Positions 23,445 to 34,536 of a DNA stretch of 64,000 nucleotides are shown in pieces. The DNA is from Russula earlei (taxonomy: Eukaryota; Basidiomycota; Agaricomycetes; Russulales; Russulaceae). The position numbers and the translations under genes were made by a program. A model generated the notes under the pieces. The model was given only the letters and a program-made list of their open reading frames with translations, had not been told where the DNA came from and ran no database searches. Where the stretch lies: positions 1 to 64,000 of the forward strand of contig JAGFNK010000244.1 in the NCBI GenBank assembly GCA_025769875.1, read 5' to 3'. The stretch's first letter is position 1. Every line of letters begins with the position of its first letter.

Positions 23445-23860
23445 TTTTGGCTTTATAAAGTCTTTATAGAGTCAAAAAAGTTGAAAAGTCAATGGTCACT
23501 TGGACTGACCCTAATTCTAGAAAGTTGTGACCCAAATATCAACTATATAGCCAAGAAAGTTGAGAAAGCTGCATAAGTTCTGCAAAGTTCTCAAAAGTTG
23601 GAAAGTCACATCAGCCAGCCTTAGGGCTATCAACCGATTTCCACTCTAATGCATGAAAAAATGTTATTGCTAAAGTTAAGAGCCCTCTCTGTCCAATGTT
23701 GGTTTGGGACATATCAGGGACTTTAACAGACTTTACAAACTTTACTACCATTTCTGGCTTTATGGAGGCTTGAATGGTGCTTTACTACTTTATGAACTTT
23801 CAACTTTAGAAATACTCCCAATAAAGCTAAAAAGTCAAAAAAGTCATAAATTTTCTTGTG
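23445..23860. repeat. AAAGTC/AAAGTT motif array next to the inverted repeat
   Basis: About fifteen AAAGTY motifs or their complement RACTTT crowd this AT-rich stretch. The left half carries mainly AAAGTC/AAAGTT (near 23457-23607). The middle carries GACTTT/AACTTT (near 23717-23805), and the forward form returns at 23838-23850. Dense short repeats just inside a terminal inverted repeat are typical transposase-binding subterminal repeats in DNA transposons. No transposase is present between the arms. Confidence 0.5.
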
Positions 23861-24049
23861 ATTTTGCTGATGGACGCGCGGGTGAGTAAGTAAGCGTGAA
23901 ACAATTGGACCAAGGAAGTGAGCATTGACCAGGGGACCAAGATGAGTCGAAACAAGAACCACTAGGCGCAACTCCGAGGAAATGGGTCGAGGGTCCATCC
24001 AAAGAGGGCTTTCGAGACGCGGGCAGTCAGATTAGGAGAGGACACAATA

Positions 24050-24338
24050 CACTCAGATGGCATTTTTCATGCTAGGTATTTATACTAAAAGGAATCGTCA
24101 AGATTCTGGAAGAGAAGTGGGGAGAAGAGGCGAAAGAGGGAGACATGGGACGAGACATGTATGGGATTCTTCTATTCCAGAGAGTAACTAAACAGTTTAT
24201 ATACAGGAGGGAGGAGAGAGGAAATAGGGAAACATGTGTAGTGACATCAGTAAGAGACTAAACGAGATGTGGCAAGACTGCATGAAAGGCATTTGGCACG
24301 CGTGATTCCGTAGCCAACCGATTGCCTACCTTACACCT
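24050..24338 (-). repeat. LTR of TGTAAGG-type element (3' LTR, minus)
   Basis: Read on the minus strand, this LTR starts TGTAAGGTAGGC directly after a polypurine tract (CCCGGGAGG), as the 3' LTR of the 40-48 kb element starts TGTAAGGTGAGCC after the same tract. A TATA box (CTGTATATAAAC) lies about 130 nt in. The far end near 24050 is approximate. No 5' LTR is found beyond 26107, so the element is 5'-truncated. Confidence 0.55.
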
Positions 24339-26107
24339 CCCGGGGGCTTGAAATTTTGACCATCCTCGGTCAAAGCGTCTTGAGCAAGTCTTCGACCTTG
24401 CGCGCGCGTGGTCTCGTCATCGCAAAGGGGGTGGGCATTGCAGCAAGGCAGGATGGGGCGGGGGCGTGCTTGCGGTGTGTGCGTCATGTCGAATGTGTCG
24501 TCTGAGTCGTTGTGTGCAGTGGTGCTGGTGTCGTTGTGTCCTGGAATGCGGGCGCGGTGTGTGTGGCGAAGCAGGAGGGGGCGTGGCGTGGTTGCGGCGT
24601 GTCAAATGTGTCGTCGCGACGTGGTGCTGCTGGTGTCGTCCAAGTTGTTGCCATTGCCGTTGTTTTTTCTGCTGCTGTTGTTGTTGCGGAGGCAAGCGGC
24701 GAGCCCGGCTTGTGTGACTGTCGCGCTGACGTCTTCCGGCCGTGGCGTCAAGGTCTTCTCCATAGCAGGTGGCGGTGGGATGTGTGGACGATAGTGCCCA
24801 AGTGGGAGACGAGACAAGACGGGGCGAACAGCGTGGTTCGCCTTGTAAACGCTTGCCATAGTCGTTGAGCTAGAGTGTGTGGGGTCAGCGTCCAAAAACC
24901 GAACACAAGATGTGAAGGGTCTCTGGTAATCATCCCGCGGCCACGGTGACAAGGTCTTCGCCACTGCAGGTGATGGCAGCATGCGGGGGTGAGGGCGTAC
25001 GTTTGGGCGGGGATGCGATGGAAGGGGAGGCGTGGTGCGATGTGGTGCTTGCGTCGACGGCTTTTCCTGTGGCGACGTCGTGATGGCGGCTGTTGATCTT
25101 TCTGCGGGGCGGCGTTGCTGAGCTTGGGTTCGAGGCCTTCTTGTATTTCTTGGGCGATGCTGGTGGCGTGAGGCGACGGCAGTGCGTCGTTGCTGGTGTC
25201 GTGCGTGACTGAAACTTTGGCGCTAGGCGTGACATCGACTGAGATTGAGGATGAAACCAAGAGGGCGCCGGACTGAGCTGAGGCGACGGCGGCAGATAAC
25301 ACTAGAGCTGGGGCGGCGACAGGAGACGTTGGGGCAGTGGTGGCACCTGGCGATTGAAGTGATACGGCGGGCCAGGCTGAGGCAGCGGACAGGGCAGAGA
25401 CGGCGGCGGCTGGCGATGCTAGCGATACGGCGGACTGGGCTGAACTGATGGCTGATGGGTCAGAGGAGGCAGCTGGCATTGTGGGCGGCGTGAGAACTGG
25501 TGAGGAGACGACTGAGGCAGGTGAAGGTGAGGCCGTGTGAGACGGGATGGAGCAGGCAGCGGCGGCGGTTGAGACGACGGTGGTGGAAACTAAGATAGCA
25601 AAACTGGCTGGCAATACGGATGCTACGGTGGATGGGGCGTGTACAGCAACAACGGAGACGGCTGGCGATGAGACTACTGAGGCGGCAGCGGGCGGTGCTG
25701 TTTTGACGATGGCGGGCAAGGCTAAGACGGAGGCTGCTGATGATATTGGGACTGAGGTGGTGGCGACGGATGCGGATGAGTGTGGGGCGGTGGCGACTGA
25801 ATTGCATGCGATGGTGTGTGAGCGCAGGGGTGAGGCAGCGGCTGTGAGAATCGTGGGCGAAGCAGGGACGGGGACAGGCAGGACTGAAGGTGCGGGGGCG
25901 ACGGCTTGCATGGCAGAGATGGCGAAAGGGGCGGCAGGGATGACGGGAGCAGGAGTGGGCGATGTGGAGGAGATGGTGGGCGAATGGTATGTGAAGTCTG
26001 ATCGCGAGTCGTCTTCATCGCGAGCCCACATTCGAACCACAATTCGCTGCACTTCGAGGGAGACCTTTTGGGTTCTTGCCATCAGAGAGGAAGCAGGGAA
26101 CAAATTA
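24339..26107 (-). pseudogene. Gag-like ORF of a non-autonomous LTR element (fragment)
   Basis: A minus-strand ORF (24748-26103) encodes an Ala/Ser/Pro/Thr/Val-rich protein. It corresponds to the low-complexity part of the gag ORF in the element at 40-48 kb. Shared landmarks are an Arg/Asp-rich lead-in (ARDEDDSRSDFTYHSP against RRDPRRDFVSETLEQ), a Gln/Glu-rich segment (EIQEGLEPKLSNAAPQKDQQ against QEGPELELNHHAPPQEG) and a late CSGED/CTGDD motif near 24960. The non-coding end close to the polypurine tract is also alike (TTTGACC, AAATTTCAAGCCCCCGG). No reverse transcriptase, integrase or protease is seen. The plus-strand frames here are shadows of the biased composition. Confidence 0.6.
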
Positions 26108-26189
26108 AAGTGCTAGATGCCTACATCATTTCCACAACTGTGACCGTGCCTACCCGACATGGGCATGTCCGAAATTCAATGTATCTGTT

Positions 26190-26340
26190 CTCGGAACAGA
26201 ATATTTAGAAAGTACATTTTATTCCGGTTCGAATGGGCTATGATTTATGATTTTTTGCGGCAAGATACATCAAGTTCTTTCTACCGACCCTTTTCTTTTC
26301 GGAAATTTCCGGCGCGTCACGTTATCTGAAAACGACAATA
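26190..26340 (-). repeat. Long inverted repeat, right arm
   Basis: This is the reverse complement of 23201-23358, ending CGTTATCTGAAAACGACAAT at the outer edge. It lacks a few bases present in the left arm (AATTCTA). With its partner it spans 3.14 kb that includes the retroelement fragment, so that fragment is probably a later insertion between the arms. Confidence 0.8.
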
Positions 26341-26661
26341 ATTTCGATTTACTATGGTACGTCAGCGAGTAAAATGCACACAACAAGCGAGGAGTAATTA
26401 TGAAGCCCATGGAATCAAAAGCGTGTGAGGATCAGTGGAAAGGGGCGGAACTAGATGAGACAAGCAAGAGATATGAGTGCGACAACGAGGAAAAGACTTC
26501 AGCTTGCAAGATGGAAGGATTGATAAACCGAGCGAGGGAAGGAGAGGAAGCATCGGTAGGTTAGGTGAATGATGACGGAAACAATGGAGGTAAAACATGA
26601 GATGGACCGGACCATGCAACAGCCAGGACCAACTCGTTCGTGACTCCTCGCTCAAATCGAA
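26341..26661. other. 3' flank of the checkpoint kinase gene
   Basis: No gene is supported. The stretch is the transcript end and flank of the kinase gene up to the inverted repeat. The short minus frame at 26398-26655 has no recognisable content. Confidence 0.4.
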
Positions 26662-29137
26662 TCACCGGCGAGAACCACCTGCAGCGGCAGCTACCCGCGA
26701 GCGCAGCACCCTCCCGTTCCCATTGTCGCTGCCGTTCCCAACAGCCGTCGGGGGTACCAATGCCGCGTTCTGCCTGTCCTGGGCGCGCCTTCCACGCTTT
26801 GCCGCCCGGGGCTGCGAATCCTCTTCCATCTTCGAGACGTCCGAGTCGCCACTCTCTCCTCCCGTCACGACGTCGACGGGGGACCCGCTCCCATGGGGGC
26901 CTTCCTCAGATCGCGGTCGCTTGCCGCCGCCCCCGCTGACACCAGCACGGGCCGCCGCGGCGTTCTCGGCCACGGCTTCGGCTTCCATTTCACGCGCGAG
27001 CACTTGCGATCGCCGCTCCAGCGGAGGGCGCGTCCGTGCAGGGGCAGGCGAGTTTATTGCCAGCGAATCCACGCCGAGCAAGACTCCGGACGATGGTTCT
27101 GCGGAGAGCATCGATGCGTGGTCGTTGATGCGGGCACCGTATTCTTCCGGGAGCTCGGATAGCTCGGAAACGTCGCTCAGGCTGCGGTGCATGGCGTATT
27201 GCTTCGTTGCAGATGTCCGTGTGGTACCGTTGTCAGTTGCCGCAGAAGGGTTGACCCATGGGTGAGAGCACGCGTCGGTGAGCGACATGCGCGTCCTTGG
27301 ATCCACTACCAACAACTGACGAATAAATGACTCCGCTATTACCCATTCCGCAACGTCAATGCGCACCACGGTGACAGATGGCGGAAAGATATCACGTACC
27401 AGTTGCGCTGACCTGCGATTCATGTAGAATCTCCCAATTGATCGCGCGACCTGCGATGCGACGTGTGATGTCAGGTTCCGCCTCATCCTCGATAAATGGC
27501 CCAGCATTCGTCAACCTGTACGATGCCGTTTGGCGAACGTCAGCGGTCAGTCTGGATCGAGAGACATAAGGGACGTACATAGAGAACACGATGACGCCGA
27601 CGGACCAGCTGTCGACGAGATGGTCATAGCCTTTGACTCGCACACTTTCCATGACAACTTCAGGCGCGAGGTAGTTCGGTGTGCCACACATCGTCTGTTC
27701 GACCCAGCACAAAACGGAGACAAATTGTAACGTGTCAGCTTCCACATGGTGGCATGTAGTAGCGAGCGCAAAAAGAGAGGACCGGAGGGACCCACCCTGA
27801 GCATCGTAAGACTGTCAACCACTTTTGCGAGTCCAAAATCAGCAACCTTGACGATCGGTGGATCATCTTTTGTCAGAAGTACGTTCTGCGAACCAGTTCA
27901 TTATGAGAGAGAGCTTGGGAGGGAAACAGGTACCTCTGGCTTGAGATCGCGATGGGCAATCCCTTTGTCGTGAATGTACTGCATGTGTGATGTCACGTCA
28001 GACTTAAGAGCCCATCCAGTCCTGTGAAAGTGACGGGTGGAGCGTACCGAGAGGGCAGAGCATATCTGGCGTGTAATATGTTGAGCCATGGGCTCGGACA
28101 GACCATTGCGGGAAAGGATGAAATCCAGGAGATCGCCGCCTTCGACATATTCCAGCACAAGGTCTGCAAGGAAAGGTCACGTAAGGGCTACGGTTTCGAC
28201 AAGAAAATCAATGAAAAGAAGCCGACAGAAGTCGTGATTTCCCTCTTGACTGACGAAGGTCTCCCGGAGTTGACAGATATTTGGGTGGTTGAGGGTCTCC
28301 AAAATGCTGATCTCCCTCGCGAGGCTCTGCAGTTGAGTCGTGTTGTTGTTGGCCTTGGCATTGTTGGCATTGGCCCCGCGGAGCTTCTGAGCGTGGATGA
28401 TCTTGACGGCCCACCACTCGCCCGTGGTACGAGACATCGCCTTCATCACCGTCGCGAACGTGCCGCGGCCGAGCTCGTGCGCAATGTCGTAGTGCGCGTG
28501 GATGCCGGTGAGCTCGAGCGGCGCGAGGTGCCGGTAGATGTACCGGTAGTCATCGAGCGGGTCTTGCTGCTGCATTGGTGATCCGAACGCGATCTCGTTC
28601 CCATCTCGCAGGATGCACGATTGTCCCCTGTGCACGCGCGCTCCGTTGATCTGCGTGCGAGCGTGCGAACGCCGGGCATAGAAGCGTCAGGGGAAGAAGA
28701 GCGAAAGCGGGGGGAGGTACGTGCACGGAAAGGTAAAGACGTACCCAAGTGCCGTTCGTCGAGTTGTCGTGCAGGACGACCTGGGACTGAGCGTCCTCGC
28801 GTCCATCCCACATGATTTGACAATGAGAATAGCCTGCATGCCAACATCGAGTCGGAACGAAGGGGCGAGGGAAGGGAAAAGATCTCGCACTGATTCGCAA
28901 GCTGGCCAAGACGTGATCGTTGGTCGTTCCGCGGCCGATGGAGACCAGTGGCTTGGTCTTGACAAAGTCGATCCGACGCAGGGCGGTGTTACACGGCTGT
29001 AGGCAGCCAAAGAACGGCCGGTCCATGGGATGCACATCGTTCGGGTAGAAGGCCTGTGATGCCTGCTGCGTCGCACCCTGCGTCTCGCCCGGGAAATCGT
29101 ACTCGGCTAGAGCTGCTGGTGCATGAAGAGCCTCCAT
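26662..29137 (-). CDS. chk2: Checkpoint kinase, Chk2/Cds1/Rad53 type (FHA plus kinase)
   Basis: This is a nine-exon gene. Exons on the minus strand are 29137-28891, 28833-28745, 28650-28227, 28163-28048, 27978-27934, 27885-27796, 27694-27579, 27515-27400 and 27335-26662, with introns of 48-101 nt. The total of 1917 nt stays in frame (638 residues). Residues 18-28 form a small SQ/TQ cluster ([11 protein letters not shown]). An FHA domain at about 50-140 shows [13 protein letters not shown] and [16 protein letters not shown]. The kinase domain (about 166-442) has [21 protein letters not shown] (301-308), DFG (323-325), APE (347-349) and HPWV. The tail is low-complexity with basic KRPR and KRGRR patches suiting nuclear import. 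The family acts in the DNA-damage and replication checkpoint, where the FHA domain binds phosphothreonine and upstream ATR/ATM-type kinases act on SQ/TQ sites. Confidence 0.92.
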
Positions 29138-29795
29138 GATCTTTCGCGATTGCGTGGTGTCGTTGTTTGTGTCCAAGTTCCTTCGGTGGCTTTTGAATTG
29201 ATGCCGCGACCGCCTGTGGTATTGTGGGGTAAACTGACCTGCTCTGTTTACCGTACCCTTTTTATTTTTGGTCTCCTTGAGTCCTCGGATGGATGGAGTG
29301 GTTGTAGATTGGGTCGCGGGAGGAGAATTGTTAGGTTGTGGCGAGAGTTTGCGTGGGAGGTTCTTCGCGAGGAAAGGTCGCGGTTTAGAAATGAGGGATA
29401 ATGGCGAACTTCAATGAGAGTTGGGTGCTTTATAGCCACCCCGGCGTGGGCATGGAGGTGGGGTGGATGGTTTGTGGATGGAACGCGACACTCCTTTCGG
29501 GAGCGGCGATCAAAGCCATTTACTTCCGTCCGCAAAGGCAAAATTTAAACAAGGCAGAACTTCAAATACTATTGTATAGGCAAAGCGAGTGAAATAGTGT
29601 CTGTTACTGGCCTGCGGTATGTGCAGCCACGGTATGGTATAAGCGTTGTGTGTGGCTCATTGCCCCAACAAATTATATATGCAAAAACCGGCGCCTGGTC
29701 GCGTCGAGGGGCGACATTACCGCGACACCCCAAGTCTACCAAACGCGGAAAAGTGTGGGCGCCATAGGAAGGGTAATTTCAGAGAGCGGATTTGT
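29138..29795. promoter_or_regulatory. Upstream region of chk2 and 3' flank of the methyltransferase gene
   Basis: Both neighbours read on the minus strand, so this 658-bp gap must hold the chk2 promoter. I see no distinct TATA box or motif that can be assigned. The frame 29401-29592 is short and unrecognised. Confidence 0.4.
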
Positions 29796-31210
29796 CTAAT
29801 TGAAGGCTTCATTGACGAGTGCATGATTGCCGCGAATGTTAATGAACGAGTACTTGCAAAGGAAGATCCCAGTCGGCACGCCAACACACATCGCAGACAC
29901 GAAAGAAAAGGCGCACCTCTGCCAGCTCGGGTAGCACACCGCGCACGATATTGATGTACACCAAGTTTGGTTCCGTCCAAAATGGTCGCAGGCCCACCGC
30001 CTCGAGAGACTCCCACCATTTGACAAAATAGTCAAAGCGCCCACGATCGCCCTGCGCGTGAATCTCGAGTTGAACTTGGCCAACGGGTAGCTCCCCCTCC
30101 TGGGCATGCGCGGCGATAAACGACACGAGGGCGTCAAACTCACCGCCTTCGATGTCAATCTTAAGGACATCAATAAACGTGTGGCCTAATAACGGACGAC
30201 CTTAGCGTCACGGTGGACGTCGGAGATTGCGAATACGCACCGTTGAGCTTCATGAGTGAATCGAGGGTCCACCATTTGGGGTTATCGCTTTCTTGATGGT
30301 TGTCGGTTCCACCGAGCGCCCAGGGACTGAAGTGAGCTCGGTGCCTGAGCTCGGGGTCGCCAGTAATCTCCGGTCCCCACTGGGTCCACGGCGTGAGGCA
30401 GGGCACTAGATAGAATGGGTCTGGAAAACGAACGCTGTTGACACTATAGTCGTATCCCCAGACCTCGCAACCGGGCGCACGCTTCAACAACGATGATTCA
30501 AACGACGACTCGTCGTTGACGCCTATGAGATTGTGCAGGTTGATAACACGAAGCAGGCCATGGGAGAGATAGAGACGAACCGAAAGAGTAGATGACGCAT
30601 TTGTCTTGCTTAGCCAGGCGATCCATACCACAGACCCACTTGCCACCATCACCTAGCGTACCGATACGCTCGACGCGATGCGGGCATTGGAAGGCGGGGA
30701 TGAAAAAGTCCCCTGAAAGCAGAACGCAAATAGGAGCACGAGCGTCCGGTATGTAAACATCATGGAACGGCATCGAGGCACGAATACGCACACATGGTGT
30801 AGAGCTCTCGGTGGGTTGGATACCTTCAACACGGGAAATCGGCGTCGGCAAAATTTTCATAACAGACGAGTGGTCAACGCGCACGTATGCGAGTGATACG
30901 GGAAAATCAAAGGATATACTCACGACTCGACGTCGACCTCCGTCGGTCCCCACTTCTTGATGAGCTGCCGGCGCTGTTGCAGGAGTGCAGCATATCGTGC
31001 CTCCTCTGCGCTTAGCCAAGTGGTAAGAGAGCGACCTTGATCAAAGACATCACGGTAATACGAGGATGGGACAGAGAATGGACGGAGAACGAAAACGAGG
31101 GCGATTGTAAGGAATGCGGCGAGTGCTACAAAGGATGAACGGGGAAGCATGAGTGAAGGAGTGCGTGAAGGGAGGCGTGGGAAGGGGTAAAACACCACAG
31201 GTGTAGCCAT
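29796..31210 (-). CDS. Membrane-anchored methyltransferase-like protein (METTL24/FkbM-like)
   Basis: Five exons on the minus strand (31210-30924, 30804-30581, 30522-30241, 30185-29917, 29852-29796) join in frame to 372 residues. Residues 26-43 (SFVALAAFLTIALVFVLR) form a single N-terminal membrane helix after a short basic start, a type II signal-anchor. The catalytic-like part starts at QCPHRVERIGTLGDGGKWVC (135-154), the signature of METTL24-like proteins. It continues through CVIYSFGVNDESSFE and a conserved WGP...G segment. KIDIEGGEFDAL (273-284) is the FkbM-type motif. YSFINIRG lies near the end. It probably works in the secretory pathway lumen. The substrate and actual methyl transfer are unproven for this group. 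Intron 1 (119 nt) is the least certain. Confidence 0.8.
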
Positions 31211-32784
31211 ACTACAATAGCGGCGATACAATTATGGCCCTCGTATCGCTGTGTCGTCGACGTACGATCAAGTCATCATTTTTTGTGGGTTTCCACATTT
31301 GTGGATTCATTTCTTGCCCCTTCACCACATAGTTTTCGGCTCCGTTTAGAAGTCGTTTGCTCACTGCCTAGCAGCGCAGAAGGGATCAAAGTTGGCCGAG
31401 TTGTCTCACGCATGCAAAAGCGCTTGCTACCGTTCCCACCTCGATCGGCTCACCCAGGAAACGCCGTCAGTGTCGGAAATTTGGCGCCCTAATCTCGATC
31501 TTGTGCTTTCAATTAAAAAAAAACATATTAAAACGTACCCCGCCCTGCATGTGCCAGTGAGATCAAAAGATAGAGACAGGATGAGACGCGCCATTAGCTT
31601 CGTGAGCAGAGAGCACCGAGACATGAAATCATTCTGGTCCTCTTTGGGACCACGAGGCCGTCGTGACTACCACGCTCCCATGGAAGGAAATGAGGTATCA
31701 GGAACCCGCTTTTGAATGTCACTTTTCCGTGTCAAGGCTAAGCTAGTTCCCGTTCAAGGCATTTCGATTAAAGATCGAGTCGGCGACTTGCTTATACTGT
31801 TGTCTGAGATTTCAAGGCAACGTTCTAGCTCCACATATCACGAAGTCACGAATGAGGACGCGAACCTGACTGGTGCGCCACCAGACAGAAGAACATGATG
31901 ATGCGTTGACAGCTTGCGTCTTGGTCATCGAGGAAAGCTACATAGAACGTGTGGACGAGGCACGTTCTTTCACTCGCTCTTTCTGACGTTGAGTGGTCTA
32001 GTCTCTATAATGTCGGTGGCAGTCCGAGGTGCGAGCGTTGTGAACACAACTTACCGAAGGGCCCTTTTACTCGACGAACTGGGTTGAACATCTCACTCTT
32101 GTGTTTCTCCCACTTATAATATGCCCCATATCATGACGGTGAAGAAAAGGAAGTGTGATTGAGCGAAACACTGTGCCGATATGCCAGGGCAAGACGATTA
32201 GACGCGGAGCTGCGGCGCAGCGAGATAAGATAGAAAAGCGCCACGATTTGGACGTAGGAAGGTCAATGACTTGACTTGAGGCCGCGCCTGGCATCAACCG
32301 TTGTTGAGAGCGCATCGCAATGTGAATGTCTAATGGCAACTCGCGAACCATATTTTATTATAGTACTGCACTGGCAAGTTTGGTCTTCCGTGATGGCGAA
32401 CAGACTGTCCCTGCTTCTATGTTGTGATTTACAGGTACTTAGAGCGCGCGATGGATAGGAATCGGTTATGTGAATCGTTATTGTGCCGCTTTGTGGTGCC
32501 GTCCGTGGCCGTACCTTTAAAGTACGGGCTTTGTAATCGTACTCCCATGTGAGTATCGTATTACAGTATGACATCATTCATCATGGAGCAGAGCATCATC
32601 AGACACGACACGGAACGTACGACTACTCTTCACACGCGTGGAGTCGTATGCGTTGTAAACGCATTTTACAACATTCTAAGCGGTCTATGTGAACACTCGA
32701 CTTTCATGAGAGGTTCGAGTGGCTTTCATGAGCAAGCCTGGAAATATCAATGCATAACTTAATGTTCCATTACCATCACCATAT
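31211..32784. other. Intergenic region, no supported gene
   Basis: This is the upstream side of the methyltransferase gene, with no recognisable coding sequence over 1.5 kb. Short frames at 31283-31898 and 32067-32577 lack motifs. The direct CTTTAAAG-like and GTACG-rich bits around 32510 are not assignable. Confidence 0.4.
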
Positions 32785-32909
32785 TGTGGCAACTCCACCT
32801 CGGTTCAGGATACCAGTAGGGAGGGCTATACATCATGATGTGGTGAATCACCACATCATGATGTATAGCCCTCCCTACTGGTATCCTGAACCGAGGTGGA
32901 GTTGCCACA
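32785..32909. repeat. Perfect 125-bp palindrome (62-bp arms)
   Basis: The left arm 32785-32846 (starting TGTGGCAACTCC, ending CATGATGTGGTGA) is the exact reverse complement of the right arm 32848-32909, around a single A at 32847. I checked every base. Outside the arms, pairing continues imperfectly for a few bases. The structure could extrude as a cruciform in DNA, or fold as a hairpin if transcribed. It lies directly before a TATAAAG sequence and 162 bp ahead of the start codon of the small secreted protein gene. Confidence 0.95.
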
Positions 32910-32910
32910 G

Positions 32911-32917
32911 TATAAAG
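32911..32917 (+). promoter_or_regulatory. Candidate TATA box of the small secreted protein gene
   Basis: TATAAAG lies one base after the palindrome and 155 bp before the ATG at 33072. The pyrimidine-rich stretch at 33000-33040 (CCAACCTTCTTTTTTTC) could hold the transcription start, as in many fungal promoters. The assignment is by position only. Confidence 0.4.
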
Positions 32918-33071
32918 CTAATCCCTGCAGTTACAACCCTCTCCAGCTGCGCTCCGACTCGTGTTTAAGCATTGACAGGTACCGGTTACCTGCAATCTTC
33001 CTCAAATTTCTGCCCACTGTCCCAACCTTCTTTTTTTCAAAAATCCATATTCCCACGCATAAGTGCTGCCG

Positions 33072-33425
33072 ATGCGCACCTATTCTATTTTTGCTATGTT
33101 TTGCCTCGCCAGTGGCATCGTTCCATCGCTCGCACTTCCCTCTGACAATCTACCGACCTCTTCGAGATCAACTTCTCCCCTGAAGTTATTTCGCAGAAAA
33201 CACGGGCCCACATTACGCCCTGAGGTGGAGAACACGATTCGCGAGACGGCGAACGATGTTATCGAAAGACTCTTACCACAGTGGGAGAATCTAAGTCCAC
33301 ATGAACGACGGCAAACCCGGAGATTTATGGAACTAACCGCTCCACGTCTAGCAAAGAACGATCATACAGTGTCCGTCCGAGCTCAAAGGGAAGCACTGTA
33401 CGGGCAGAACGGCGGGAATGCTTGA
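33072..33425 (+). CDS. Small secreted protein (117 residues)
   Basis: From ATG 33072 the ORF encodes 117 residues. The in-frame upstream start at 33063 would add three residues ahead of the signal and is less likely. MRTYSIFAMFCLASGIVPSL is a typical signal peptide, with cleavage likely after SLA. The mature part has a Ser/Thr/Pro linker and then a dibasic LFRRKHG site that a Kex2-type protease could cut. A helical charged domain follows (ENTIRETANDVIERLLPQWE and HERRQTRRFMELT). It has no cysteine after the signal region. I do not recognise a family. Size and secretion fit an effector-like or cell-surface protein, but that is inference. Confidence 0.65.
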   Translation: MRTYSIFAMFCLASGIVPSLALPSDNLPTSSRSTSPLKLFRRKHGPTLRPEVENTIRETANDVIERLLPQWENLSPHERRQTRRFMELTAPRLAKNDHTVSVRAQREALYGQNGGNA

Positions 33426-34068
33426 GTTCATGGGCTGGATAACTCCATGATGGAAAATGTGCCTTCGAGTGCATGGTCTCATGACTTGTGACGGACTCTA
33501 TTCTCAGTAAGGCACATAGTTCAAATTGTATTTGCTTCATGTACATACATGTTCCATGTTTCAATCATGATTGCACTTTCATCACATCAAGAAAAAACCT
33601 CCCGTGCTGGCGAGAGATAATTAGCCCTTGCTAGCGTTGTTTATCAAAGACTGGAATTATTGCTTGCCAGTTTACCCCCCAATATTTTTATCGACCATTA
33701 TCCGCATTATGGATAATAATTTTGCAGTTATGATAGTTCAAGGTTCTTGTCCTATCCTACCTATAGTTTTGGGTTCTCATTCACATGACATAATTGATAT
33801 TGACATAGTGCAATAACTTTGCAGTCCATTCAGCAGCTATGCCATGACAGAGGAATACTAATGTAGGCATTTTACAATGCCAAACTGAAAACAAGTAAAA
33901 GAGTTTGGGTACCCTTCATCTTTCATCTCAGATGGCCTGACAGGTTGCACCTGCCCATCAGTGGTCATCATTGTCACTGCCACCACCATCCCCACTGCCA
34001 TCATTGCACTAGTGCCTGTGGACTTGGATGAAGTGGACCTGCTCATCTGGTTGAATTGCACAAGACAG
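33426..34068. other. Flank between secreted-protein gene and Copia-1
   Basis: AT-rich flank. The minus frame 33858-34061 is Ser/Thr/Met-rich without a recognised domain. The last five bases, GACAG (34064-34068), are a candidate target-site copy of Copia-1. Confidence 0.35.
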
Positions 34069-34503
34069 TGATGAATTGTGCAGTGATAAGGTAGATTAGA
34101 TTGTAGTAGATCTAATAAAAATGTTATTCAGTTTCTGTGAGACAAAACTGTTGTGTCATATTTACCTAATAAAATTGTTACTATAACACATAATCAGCTA
34201 CTGATAAGATCATGAAATAGTAAGTACTTACTTCAGTTTCTGTGAGATGAAACTGAAGTATCTGCTGTATGTATGACCCTCTTAAGTATCTGAGAGTGTC
34301 CCTAATTATTTTATCTGTAGTAACTATCAAATTGTTTTCATGATCGCTTTGTGCTAGCTACCAATTGTCTTAGATCATACTATCAATTTGCTATTGTACA
34401 TGTTGCAGCAACTGAGCTGAAACCCTTATGTGGTCTGGGCCTGTGGACCGCACAGACAGTTTGGGCCAATGTGTCAATGCTTCAGCTACTCTTTATCTCA
34501 ACA
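34069..34503 (-). repeat. Copia-1 3' LTR
   Basis: This 435-bp LTR begins (minus strand) TGTTGAGATAAAGAG and ends TTCATCA. It contains two hairpin-forming blocks with the loop GTCTCACA near 34138 and 34240. The sequence outside its end is GACAG. Confidence 0.8.
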
Positions 34504-34536
34504 TCCCCCCATGATCTAGACAGTCAGTAGATTAGA

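Noticed and set aside
25547..26116. Plus-strand 189-residue Ala/Glu/Thr-rich ORF
   Set aside because: It is the antisense shadow of the biased gag-like ORF on the minus strand and has no motif of its own.
26220..26240. tRNA-like T-loop GGTTCGAAT
   Set aside because: It lies in the inverted-repeat arm without acceptor, D or anticodon stems around it.
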